47,314 bases of DNA from positions 1 to 47,314 of the forward strand of contig DATLAJ010000126.1 of assembly GCA_035527515.1 (NCBI GenBank), in the 5' to 3' direction. This document shows, one piece after another, positions 1 to 7,779 of this stretch. Origin of the DNA: a bacterium. GTDB lineage: Bacteria; B130-G9. The stretch's first letter is position 1, and every line of letters starts with the position of its first letter. The notes under the pieces were generated by a model. It did no database searches, had not been told where the DNA came from, and saw only the letters and a list, made by a program, of their open reading frames with translations. A program made the translations under genes and the position numbers.

Positions 1-43
1 TCTTTGCGGGAATTCGCAACTTTGACAGTGGAGAATCGTGATA

Positions 44-1417
44 ATGAACAGGACAGTCAACAAACTGGTCGTTGTGGGGGCCTCAGCCGGGGGCCTAAGC
101 GCTGCAAGCCGGGCGAGGCGCGTCAACCCCGGGCTTGAGATTGTGGTTTTTGAGAAGACTGAGCACGTTTCAGTTGGGTTCTGCGAGCTGCCTTATCTCA
201 TCGCCGGTTACATCAAGGACAGGCGCGAGGTGATTGCTGTGTCCCTTGAGAATCTGCGGGAAAAGCGCAACCTCGATGTTCGGATCAGGCACGATGTGCT
301 CGGTATCAATCCGACCGCCAAGACGGTCACCTACAGGGACTTGGAATTAGGCAAGGAGTGCGAGATAGCATACGACCGACTGGTGTTGAGCCCTGGCGCC
401 TCGCCTATTAGGCCGCCAATTCCGGGCCTTTCTGCGCCGAACGTGTTTGTGCTTCACTCGCTTGCTGATGCTGACGCGATAATAAATTACATAAGGGAAC
501 GCGGCCCGAAGAATGCGGTCATCGTTGGTGGCGGTTACATCGGTCTTGAGATGGCCGAGGCGCTGTCGCGGAACGAGCTTTCGGTAACGATCGTCGAGAT
601 GCTGCCGAACGTTCTGGGCACGATGGACGATGAGCTCACATCGCTGGTCGAGGCGCATCTTGAGAAGCAGGGGGTTGGGTTGGCGCTTTCGTCGCCGCTT
701 GAGAAGGTGGTGCTTGGTGAGGATGGATACGTCCGCGCGGTCGTGGCAGGGGGCAAGCAGTATCCCGCCGACATGGTGTTCTTGGCCCTCGGGATCAGGC
801 CCAACGTGCGCCTCGCAAAGGAGGCGAAGATACAGCTCGGAGGAACTGGCGCCATCGCCACGGATTGGAAGCAGAAGACGTCGGACGAGAGCATCTTCGC
901 CGCTGGCGATTGCTGCGAGTCGCAGGACATCGTGACCGGCAGGAAGGTGTGGGTGGCTCTTGGGACGACCGCCAACAAGCAAGGAAGGATAGCGGGAGAC
1001 AACGCGGCTGGCGGCTATTCGGTCTTCAAGGGAATCACCTCGACTGCGATCTCTAAGACATTTGATATTGAGATCGGGCGGGGCGGCCTGACGGAAAAGG
1101 AGGCCAAGAAACTCGGCCTCGATTACGAGACGGTCGTTGCGAGCGCGAGGTCCAGGTCTGGGACGTACCCCGGAGCCCGGAAGATGCGAGTGAAGCTCGT
1201 ATTCGAGCGAGTTGGCGGCAGGCTGCTCGGTGGTCAGGTAGTCGGCGAGGATGGTGTGCTCGCCCGAACCAATGTGCTAGCCTGTGCGCTGTTCAATCGT
1301 CTGACCGTCGAGGAGGCCGCGCGTTACGACCTCGCCTACTCTCCTCCCTTCGCCCCCGTCTGGGACGCAGTGCTCGTTGCGTGCAATCTGGCAGTTAAGA
1401 AGGTGAAGGCGAGGTAG
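44..1417 (+). CDS. FAD-dependent NAD(P)-disulfide oxidoreductase (CoA-disulfide reductase / NADH oxidase family)
   Basis: A flavoprotein of the single-cysteine pyridine nucleotide-disulfide oxidoreductase group, which reduces CoA disulfide, polysulfide or O2 with NAD(P)H in the cytoplasm. The N-terminus has the FAD-binding GASAGG motif, followed by the redox-active Cys in FCELPY at the place occupied by Cys43 of CoA-disulfide reductases. A second Rossmann motif (VIVGGGYIGLE) marks the NAD(P)H domain, LALGIRPN and FAAGDCCE close the FAD site, and a C-terminal dimerisation domain follows. The length of about 457 residues is normal for the family. ATG 44 is preferred because a GGAG lies 10 nt upstream; GTG 38 in the same frame is possible but very close to that site. 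The gene is alone on its transcript as far as can be seen. Exact substrate cannot be told from sequence. Confidence 0.9.
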   Translation: MNRTVNKLVVVGASAGGLSAASRARRVNPGLEIVVFEKTEHVSVGFCELPYLIAGYIKDRREVIAVSLENLREKRNLDVRIRHDVLGINPTAKTVTYRDLELGKECEIAYDRLVLSPGASPIRPPIPGLSAPNVFVLHSLADADAIINYIRERGPKNAVIVGGGYIGLEMAEALSRNELSVTIVEMLPNVLGTMDDELTSLVEAHLEKQGVGLALSSPLEKVVLGEDGYVRAVVAGGKQYPADMVFLALGIRPNVRLAKEAKIQLGGTGAIATDWKQKTSDESIFAAGDCCESQDIVTGRKVWVALGTTANKQGRIAGDNAAGGYSVFKGITSTAISKTFDIEIGRGGLTEKEAKKLGLDYETVVASARSRSGTYPGARKMRVKLVFERVGGRLLGGQVVGEDGVLARTNVLACALFNRLTVEEAARYDLAYSPPFAPVWDAVLVACNLAVKKVKAR

Positions 1418-1511
1418 GGGATGTCTTTAGCTGGCCTTCTTGGTGGCAACGCTGTTAGAATGTGTCGGAATTGGGGAACGATTAGAGTGATAGTCTGACA
1501 AGGACTGCGCA

Positions 1512-3245
1512 ATGCTTACGAAGCTGATCATCAGAAACTTCAAGCGATTCAAGAGTGTCGAGATAGAGCTCGGGAATCCCGTCGTCTTCATCGGCCCCAA
1601 CAACTCCGGCAAGACATCAGCTCTTCAGGCACTATCTTTGTGGGAGCTGGGTCTGAGGCACTGGACTGAGAAGCGGAAGGGGCAGAAGACCCCAGAAAAG
1701 CGACCGGGCATCACCATCAACAGGCAAGACCTCATCATGCTCCCGGTGCCGGGGACGAAACTGCTCTGGCATGAACTCAGGGTGAAAAAACCGGGCACAC
1801 AAGGGAGGGACCCCGCTTTCATAGACGTGAGGGTGCAAGGCATAACGCGAGGCGCCGAATGGAAGTGCGGATTTGAGTTCTACTATGCCAACGAGGAGTC
1901 GTTTTATTGTCGCCCGTTGCGCCTCAGCGAGGCAAAGAATCCTGAGAGAATGTTCGTTCCCGAAGAGGCGGAAGGCGTTAGGCTGGCTTTTCTTCCACCC
2001 ATGTCCGGCCTTGCTGCCGCTGAGACAAGGCTCGACGAGGGTGCTATCAACGTTCGAATCGGCGAAGGAAGAACCGCAGAGGTCCTCCGCAATCTCTGCT
2101 ACAAGGTATATCAGGAGACTAATGGCTCTTGGGAGAGGCTGACCGGACAGATACAGCGGCTTTTCGGGTGCGAGCTCAACCTGCCCGAGTATATCGCCGA
2201 ACGTGGTGAGGTAACGATGAGTTATAGCGAACGTGGCATAACTCTCGACCTATCGTCGTCTGGTCGAGGTCTCCAGCAGACGCTTCTCGTCCTTGCATAT
2301 ATGTATGCGAATCCTGGCGCTGTCCTACTGCTCGATGAGCCAGCAGCCCATCTTGAGATGCTCCGGCAGAGGCAGACTTATGAACTACTGACTGATGTAG
2401 CCCGCGAGAACGACAACCAGATCATCGCAGCAAGCCATTCCGAGGTCCTTTTGAACGAGGCCGCGAGCAAGGACACGGTGGTGGCGTTCGTCGGTCGGCC
2501 TCACCGTATGCTGGCAGCCCGGAAGGACGAGGTGCTGAAGTCCCTGAAGGAGATCGGTTACGACCAGTACTATCTTGCGGAGCAAACCGGCTGGGTGTTG
2601 TATCTGGAGGGGGAGACAGACCTCGACATCTTGAGGGCGTTTGCGAAGCGTCTGGACCACCAGGGAGCGCTCAAGGCTCTTGAGCGGCCCTTTGTCCGCT
2701 ACACGACCGACATCACGGGCGGAGTAAACAAGCACTTCTACCCACTGAGAGAGGCGTTCCCGGACCTGAAGGGCGTGGCGCTTTTCGACAGGCATGACAA
2801 GAGCCCTGCTGATGAGAAAGGGCTCGTCTGGTTGATGTGGGAGCGGCGCGAGATCGAGAGCTATCTATGCTTCCGTGATGTGCTCATTGCCTACGCTGAA
2901 AGCACGGCCAGAAAAAAGGCACCGGGACTGGTATTCGAGGCAGCGGAGGTTAAGAGGCGAGGAGAAACGATGCAGAAGGAGATTGCCACCCTGGAGGATG
3001 CGATGAAGACACTCAAGAAGGGCTCACCCTGGGACGGGGAGATGAAGGTCAGCGACGAGTTCCTGACGCCTCTATTCGAGAACTACTACGAGAAATTGGG
3101 GCTCTATAACGATATGGCCAAACGATCATTCCATGAACTAGTAGACTTCGTCCCAGTCGAGAATCTGTCAGGTGAGGTCAAGCAGAAGCTCGATGCGATA
3201 GCTGAGGTGGCAAAGCAAGCACGGCCCGTATCGGAAGCTGAGTAG
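1512..3245 (+). CDS. OLD-like AAA/ABC ATPase with C-terminal TOPRIM domain
   Basis: A 577-residue single-chain protein with an ABC-type ATPase half and a TOPRIM-like nuclease half, the layout of OLD-family nucleases. In the ATPase half are the Walker A GPNNSGKT (residues 28-35), a signature-like SSSGRG (about 248-253), Walker B VLLLDEP (271-277) and the ASHS switch histidine (307-310). The second half carries LYLEGETD (363-370), LFDRHD (424-429) and REIESYL (446-452), the acidic residues expected of a TOPRIM metal site. Family members act in DNA cleavage and phage defence. No UvrD-like helicase partner follows, so this is not a Gabija-type pair; function as a stand-alone class 1 OLD protein is an inference. 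Start ATG has AAGGA 7 nt upstream. The downstream gene has its own promoter. Confidence 0.85.
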   Translation: MLTKLIIRNFKRFKSVEIELGNPVVFIGPNNSGKTSALQALSLWELGLRHWTEKRKGQKTPEKRPGITINRQDLIMLPVPGTKLLWHELRVKKPGTQGRDPAFIDVRVQGITRGAEWKCGFEFYYANEESFYCRPLRLSEAKNPERMFVPEEAEGVRLAFLPPMSGLAAAETRLDEGAINVRIGEGRTAEVLRNLCYKVYQETNGSWERLTGQIQRLFGCELNLPEYIAERGEVTMSYSERGITLDLSSSGRGLQQTLLVLAYMYANPGAVLLLDEPAAHLEMLRQRQTYELLTDVARENDNQIIAASHSEVLLNEAASKDTVVAFVGRPHRMLAARKDEVLKSLKEIGYDQYYLAEQTGWVLYLEGETDLDILRAFAKRLDHQGALKALERPFVRYTTDITGGVNKHFYPLREAFPDLKGVALFDRHDKSPADEKGLVWLMWERREIESYLCFRDVLIAYAESTARKKAPGLVFEAAEVKRRGETMQKEIATLEDAMKTLKKGSPWDGEMKVSDEFLTPLFENYYEKLGLYNDMAKRSFHELVDFVPVENLSGEVKQKLDAIAEVAKQARPVSEAE

Positions 3246-3262
3246 GCGACCCCTCCGAAAGC

Positions 3263-3291
3263 TTGAACGTGATTTTTGGGGAGTTTATACT
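3263..3291 (+). promoter_or_regulatory. Sigma70-type promoter for the ferritin-like gene
   Basis: TTGAAC at 3263-3268 and TATACT at 3286-3291 are separated by exactly 17 nt. They lie about 50 nt before a strong AAGGAGG ribosome site and the ATG at 3342. This is the best-looking promoter in the window and implies that the ferritin-like gene is transcribed independently of the OLD-like gene. Confidence 0.6.
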
Positions 3292-3341
3292 AACAGCAAT
3301 TGTTGTTGTGGAGTTGTTTTATCAAAGAAGGAGGCTGAACG

Positions 3342-3647
3342 ATGGCAGAGTTCGTGAATCCATTCAGCGGGGTCGTTCCGGGCCGGAAGCTGACCGATTC
3401 GGAGCTTCTCCGGGCGCTGAGATTGACGCTTGCCGCCGAGGAAGAGGCGGTCCATTTGTATGAGTCGATCGTGGATGCAACCGACAACAAGCTGGCCAAG
3501 GCTGTCCTGCACGACATAGCGAATGAAGAGCGTGTCCACGCGGGTGAGTTCCAGCGCCTCATCAATATCTTGGCGCCGGAAGAGGAGAGGTTTTTGGCAG
3601 AGGGGGCCGAGGAGGTCAACGAGATGGCGTCTGACCTCGAGGGATAG
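3342..3647 (+). CDS. Ferritin-like di-iron protein, encapsulated-ferritin/rubrerythrin type
   Basis: A 101-residue two-helix ferritin-like protein. Helix one carries Glu33-Glu34-Glu35 and His38/Glu41 (AAEEEAVHLYE) and helix two carries EERVHAGEF with Glu62, Glu63 and His66, the pattern of di-iron ligands in half-ferritins that dimerise to make the metal site. From memory of the family, it aligns best with encapsulated ferritins (EncFtn) and the short proteins often labelled demethoxyubiquinone hydroxylase-like. Its role would be iron oxidation or peroxide handling. No encapsulin shell gene is present here, and the C-terminus (MASDLEG) lacks an obvious encapsulin-targeting peptide. Start is fixed by AAGGAGG 7 nt upstream. 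The gene has its own promoter. Confidence 0.85.
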   Translation: MAEFVNPFSGVVPGRKLTDSELLRALRLTLAAEEEAVHLYESIVDATDNKLAKAVLHDIANEERVHAGEFQRLINILAPEEERFLAEGAEEVNEMASDLEG

Positions 3648-3668
3648 TATTCTAAGAGCCCTTCGAGG
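3635..3668 (+). terminator. Possible terminator hairpin after the ferritin-like gene
   Basis: CCTCGAGGG (3635-3643) can pair with CCCTTCGAGG (3659-3668) with one bulged base and a 15-nt loop spanning the stop codon. No T-run follows, so a classical rho-independent terminator is not supported. It may simply separate this gene from the convergent gene at 3782. Confidence 0.25.
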
Positions 3669-3781
3669 CCAACTGGAATAGCGATGACATGCCCGGAGTC
3701 GGTTTCCTTGGAGATTGGCGCAATAGTTATCGATAAATGCACAGGTCCCTCGGATGGACGCTATGAGTTGCTCGTTTCTGA

Positions 3782-5749
3782 TTAATGCCCGAGCCGCTTC
3801 AATACCTTTTCAGTGATTCCTATCCGCTCCTCAGCGGCGGCCAGAATACTATGGATCGCATCTGCGTAGGACATGCCGGCCAGCGCAGCCGCTTTTACTA
3901 AGTGGCCGTCCCAGCACCAGCCAGGGTTCGGATTCGCCTCGAGTAATCTGGGACTGCCTTCGCCATCCAGGCGCCAATCAAACCGGAAGTAATCGCGACA
4001 TTCGACCCGGCCCGCAAGCAGAAGGCACCACTCGACAATCGTTTCTTCCACACTTGAGAGAAGATCGGCGGGAATGGTCTTGATTTTCCAGTATGGAGAG
4101 TCGGGGCACCACTTTGCCTCATAACCGCAGATTCTGGGCAGGTCCGGGGGCAGGGTCGAGTAATCTTCCTGGGTTATGGGGAGCACCTGATAGGAACCGC
4201 CTGGTTGCCCTATAATTCCTACCGTTAGGTCCTTACCGGTGAGAAACTCCTCCACAAGGATGGGCTTATCATACCCAAACTGCTCCCGCAAACGGCTAAC
4301 TGCATCAACCAGAGCTTCTTCGCTTTCCACCACGCTGTCAGCGAAAATGCCGAAACTGGAATCGCCCAAATTGGGCTTCACTATGACAGGATAGGATACA
4401 GCGATTTCTATACTCTGTGCATCGGGCAGAACAATGGAGGACAAGGGGACGGGGATTCCCATCTCCTGAGCAATGCCTTTTATCATCGACTTGTCGTAGC
4501 AGCTGGCAAGACACCGGGGTCCTGAGCCGGTGTAGGGGATTCCAAGGATTTCAAGCAACGCAGGGACGTGCAGCTCTTTCCGAGGATCGTTATCATAGCC
4601 TTCGTCGCAAAGGTTGAGCACATAATCTATTTTGGGGCGTAGGCGCACGAGGTCATTCAGCAGCCGGTCGTGGCGCTTAATATAAACGAATTTTCGGCCA
4701 GAAATGGAGCCCAGGGCAGTCTTCAACTCGTCGATGGTGCTGAAGTCATCCTCATCGAACGTGTTGTTGGGCTTAATAGGGTCAGACTTTTCGGGGTCTC
4801 CCAGAATCACCGCTACTTGGATGAACTCTCTCTTTCTGGCGGGTCTTGGGGTCCACTCTTTTCTTGCCGAGGCGGTCACGAATATCCGCCGGGCCATCAT
4901 GCCGAGGTCCTGGTTGCGGCTCGATTCCATTTCCTGGTTGTCTTGAACAACCACTTCGGTGAAACCCACTGTCTTCAAAAGACCCTGCAGATCGCTTTTG
5001 GTGTAGAGGCGTTCCGCGTAGATTTGGTCCGTCAGCACGCCTTTTTCTACGTGCGTGATCACCTCGCGGCAGATGAGGCGGTCTTTCTGGACAAGCATCC
5101 GCTCCCGGCAAACAAACATCCTGTCGTCAATCCATTCCCAGGAGCGAGCTTCGTAGTGAGCTGCTACGTACTCACCGTCCGCGACATCCAAAAGAAAACG
5201 TCCCGAAGGCTTGAGTACGCGAAATACCTCCTTTAGCACCATGACATCTTCGCTTGGGTTTTCAAAGTACCCGAAACTGTTGCCCAGGAGGAGGACTACC
5301 TCGAAGCTGTCCGGGGAATAGGGTAGCTTTCGCGCATCACCCTCTCGAAGATCAACGCTGAGCCCCTCATTAGTTGCAAGGGACTTTGCCTTTCTGATCA
5401 AGAACCGAGAACGATCGAGCCCGTGAACACTCCGGTATCCCCGCCTTACCATCTCCAATGAGTGGCGTCCCTGGCCACAACACAGATCGAGAATATCCTC
5501 ATCCGGTTGGAGATGGACCAGCTCGCAGATACGGTCAACTTCCATCCTGGTGATGCGTTCGTCACCCACAACATCACCATCGGTCTTCAGGTAGAGGCTG
5601 CCGAAGAGCGACCGCCACCAATCGGGACGCAGATAAGACTGAAGGTCGGGAATGGGACCGTAGGTTCTTCTTTTCGAGGTCTTCCGGCGCGCCCTTCTCT
5701 TACCATTAGAAAGCGCTGGTTCTTTCGCCATCTTATGCATCTTCCTCAT
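3782..5749 (-). CDS. SAM methyltransferase fused to D-Ala-D-Ala-ligase-like ATP-grasp domain
   Basis: A 655-residue two-enzyme fusion. Residues about 60-295 form a class I methyltransferase: motif I ILDLCCGQG (86-94), GDARKLPYSPDSFE (137-150) and GNSFGYF (156-162). Residues about 310-650 form an ATP-grasp ligase of the Ddl type. It has NLCDEG and a VPALLEILGIPYTGSGP stretch (395-411), the ATP-binding VIVKPNLGDSSFG (455-467), LVEEFLTGKD (498-507) and a metal site with Asp591, Glu604 and Asn606 (LLEANPNPGW). Family knowledge says the ATP-grasp half should make an amide or peptide bond from a carboxylate and an amine; the methyltransferase half could modify the substrate or product. Both substrates are unknown. 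Start is ambiguous among ATG 5749, 5740 and 5731; a GAGGAAG lies between the first two. The gene stands alone, convergent with the ferritin-like gene. Confidence 0.85.
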   Translation of the reverse strand: MRKMHKMAKEPALSNGKRRARRKTSKRRTYGPIPDLQSYLRPDWWRSLFGSLYLKTDGDVVGDERITRMEVDRICELVHLQPDEDILDLCCGQGRHSLEMVRRGYRSVHGLDRSRFLIRKAKSLATNEGLSVDLREGDARKLPYSPDSFEVVLLLGNSFGYFENPSEDVMVLKEVFRVLKPSGRFLLDVADGEYVAAHYEARSWEWIDDRMFVCRERMLVQKDRLICREVITHVEKGVLTDQIYAERLYTKSDLQGLLKTVGFTEVVVQDNQEMESSRNQDLGMMARRIFVTASARKEWTPRPARKREFIQVAVILGDPEKSDPIKPNNTFDEDDFSTIDELKTALGSISGRKFVYIKRHDRLLNDLVRLRPKIDYVLNLCDEGYDNDPRKELHVPALLEILGIPYTGSGPRCLASCYDKSMIKGIAQEMGIPVPLSSIVLPDAQSIEIAVSYPVIVKPNLGDSSFGIFADSVVESEEALVDAVSRLREQFGYDKPILVEEFLTGKDLTVGIIGQPGGSYQVLPITQEDYSTLPPDLPRICGYEAKWCPDSPYWKIKTIPADLLSSVEETIVEWCLLLAGRVECRDYFRFDWRLDGEGSPRLLEANPNPGWCWDGHLVKAAALAGMSYADAIHSILAAAEERIGITEKVLKRLGH

Positions 5750-6093
5750 TCTTCGCTCGTTCTTTGCTGGTTCAGGAGAATCTCAGAGAAATCCCAAATT
5801 TGCACATCGAGATCGATTGAACGTATATGACAATGCAAGAAAATCAAATACATATTTTGCATCTTCCGACTGCCGTTACTCCCGCCTCCTATCTATCCAC
5901 GGCCCGCTCCCCGGCAGGTAACTCAGGCTGGCTTTTCTCGACACACGGCATAGCTGTCGTCCCCCATACGGACAAGGCCGTTCGATATGGGTCGTTTTCC
6001 TCACCAGCCCACTCATCACAAGAAGCCACCCATCAAAGCTCTGCTGTCGGCTCGTCCGGGGATGCTACCTTGGTAAGGGGGAGGTTTTGTCAT
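5750..6093. other. Gene-free interval, 344 nt
   Basis: No convincing gene, tRNA or terminator was seen. A 99-codon open frame on the plus strand (5827-6126) has no ribosome site and no recognisable features. The interval should hold the promoter of the methyltransferase/ATP-grasp gene, read on the minus strand, but no good -35/-10 pair was found. Confidence 0.4.
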
Positions 6094-6987
6094 CTAAAGA
6101 GGATGCGGGCCAGGCCAATAGACTAGCGCTAAGATGCAGACTATCCAGAGCAAGATGTCGATTATCAGCGGCGTGTCCTCGAGGAGAATCTGAGCCGGGC
6201 TGCCACCCATCTCCTTGCGATAGACGATATAAAGATAGCGGAAAAGGCCGTAAAGGACGAAAGGTATCGTGATGAAAAGATATCTCGTCCCGAACTTCTT
6301 CGCGATCTCGGGCGAGACCGTGTAAAGCGAGTAAGCCATAATCGTCGCAGCGGTAACGATGCTGATCATCTGGTCAAGCAGCTGAGGCGTGTATTCCTTA
6401 AGGATGAAACGGTGGGCCGCCGCGTTGTCTCCGAGGCTCACGAGCTCGTGGCGGCGCTTGGCGATCGCAAGGAAAAGCGAAAGAAAAATCGTGCAGGCAA
6501 TGAGCCAGCTGGAGAACTCAACACGAATGACGATGGCGCCGGCCAGAGCGCGGATAACGAAGCCAGCGGAGATGGTCATGATGTCCAGCAGGACGATGTG
6601 CTTCAGGATGTATGAATAGGCCATCATCACCGCGAGATACAGAGCTGAGACAATCCCGAAACCGGCTGAGAGCCAGAAACTGACAACCAGCGCAATTGCG
6701 GCGAGGACTGAGGCCGCGAGGATAGCGAATGATGGGGAGAGCGCTCCCGAGGCGATCGGACGATGCCGCTTCTCGGGGTGTTTCTTATCTTCCTCGATGT
6801 CGGTAACGTCATTTACGACATAGACAAACCCGGAAAGGACGCAGAAGACCAGAAACCCAAGAAAAGACCTCGCGAACAAGTCCGCCTCGAAGAGATGCTT
6901 TGAGAAGGCGATGCCGCCGAACAGGAGAACGTTCTTGGTCCATTGCTTGGGCCGCATCGCTTGGAGCAATAACAGGGTTCTTTTCAT
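6094..6987 (-). CDS. UbiA-family decaprenyl-phosphate phosphoribosyltransferase-like protein
   Basis: A polytopic UbiA-superfamily prenyl transferase of 297 residues with about eight membrane helices. The first Asp-rich motif is NDVTDIEEDKKHPEKRHRPI (59-78); this NDxxDxxxD followed by HPxKRxRPI is the mark of DPPR synthases, which transfer phosphoribose from PRPP to a polyprenyl phosphate. GFVIRALAGAI and AKRRHEL are also typical. The product would be polyprenyl-phosphoryl-5-phosphoribose, a precursor of lipid-linked ribose or arabinose. It is the last gene of a minus-strand set and starts 29 nt after a HAD phosphatase, which could supply the dephosphorylation step. No DprE1/DprE2 epimerase is in the window. 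Start ATG 6987 agrees with the usual MRPKQW beginning of the family. Family is secure; substrate is inferred. Confidence 0.87.
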   Translation of the reverse strand: MKRTLLLLQAMRPKQWTKNVLLFGGIAFSKHLFEADLFARSFLGFLVFCVLSGFVYVVNDVTDIEEDKKHPEKRHRPIASGALSPSFAILAASVLAAIALVVSFWLSAGFGIVSALYLAVMMAYSYILKHIVLLDIMTISAGFVIRALAGAIVIRVEFSSWLIACTIFLSLFLAIAKRRHELVSLGDNAAAHRFILKEYTPQLLDQMISIVTAATIMAYSLYTVSPEIAKKFGTRYLFITIPFVLYGLFRYLYIVYRKEMGGSPAQILLEDTPLIIDILLWIVCILALVYWPGPHPL

Positions 6988-7016
6988 TTTGTCGTCCGAG
7001 GTAACCTATGCCACAA

Positions 7017-7778
7017 TCACTTGAGTATCGCCAGCAGCTCCTTGATGTTCCCTATTGTATAATCAGCCTGCCCGATGTCCACCTCGTGCTTTCGATAGTG
7101 CCTCTGCTGACGGCACAGGACCGTTAGCATCCCGATCTTTGCCGCCGGCACGATGTCCCAGTCAATCCTGTCGCCGACAAGCGCCGCTTGACGAGGCAAG
7201 ACCCCAGCCATCTCGCAGGCCCTGCGGTATAAAGTGCTGTCAGGCTTGTGAATGTCAACCTCGTCGGAGATGACAACATAGTCGAAATCGACCAGGCCCG
7301 CCTCCTTAAGCTGGGTTCTCTGCATCTGTCCGTCGCCCTCCGTGATGACGCCGAGGGCGTATCGCCTTCCGAGGTCGGCCAGCACCTCCACGGTTCCCGG
7401 ATAGAGCGTGAGGCTCTCCTGCCTATAACGCGTGTAAACCTCGCCCACATCCTCAAAACGCTCGACGAGCCCCGGCCCCAGGCTCCTCAAGAACTGCTCG
7501 GTTCTCGCCCTCCGGTCCTTGAGAAGCGTCCGCGGGATCTCCCCCTTTGCGTCCTTCTCCTCTAGCTCGGCCAAGAAATCCCACTGAGCACGCAGGAAGC
7601 TATAAAGGTCCAAGGGACATACATCTTCTATCCTCTCCCACAACTTAGTGGTCGCATAATCGACCGACGCCTCGTAATCAGTTAGCGTCCCGTCGAGGTC
7701 AAAGAATACCACCTTCAATTCAGATATCCGCAACTTGCTGCGCACCTCTTCTCCTGCAATCCTCCCTCTAATAACCAT
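7017..7778 (-). CDS. HAD-superfamily phosphatase
   Basis: A HAD-IA type hydrolase: FFDLDGTLTD carries the nucleophile Asp27 and acid Asp29, VITEG holds the motif II Thr, DIHKPD the motif III Lys, and LVGDRIDWDI the motif IV acids. The cap region between motifs I and II is helical, as in phosphoglycolate phosphatase-like enzymes. The gene lies one base after the glycosyltransferase stop and 29 nt before the UbiA-type gene, so it is surely co-transcribed. HAD domains are found fused or adjacent to UbiA-type transferases, and here it may remove the 5-phosphate from the lipid-linked phosphoribose; that link is inference. The ATG at 7778 has no clear ribosome site; a GTG twelve codons in (AGGAGAAGAG upstream) is an alternative start that leaves the catalytic Asp intact. 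Confidence 0.82.
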   Translation of the reverse strand: MVIRGRIAGEEVRSKLRISELKVVFFDLDGTLTDYEASVDYATTKLWERIEDVCPLDLYSFLRAQWDFLAELEEKDAKGEIPRTLLKDRRARTEQFLRSLGPGLVERFEDVGEVYTRYRQESLTLYPGTVEVLADLGRRYALGVITEGDGQMQRTQLKEAGLVDFDYVVISDEVDIHKPDSTLYRRACEMAGVLPRQAALVGDRIDWDIVPAAKIGMLTVLCRQQRHYRKHEVDIGQADYTIGNIKELLAILK

Positions 7779-7779
7779 A

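Noticed and set aside
347-982. Long minus-strand frames inside the flavoprotein gene
   Set aside because: Shadow frames of a well-supported gene on the plus strand; no independent support.
5827-6126. 99-codon plus-strand frame in the gap before the UbiA-type gene
   Set aside because: No ribosome site, low-complexity composition and overlap with the end of the UbiA-type gene.
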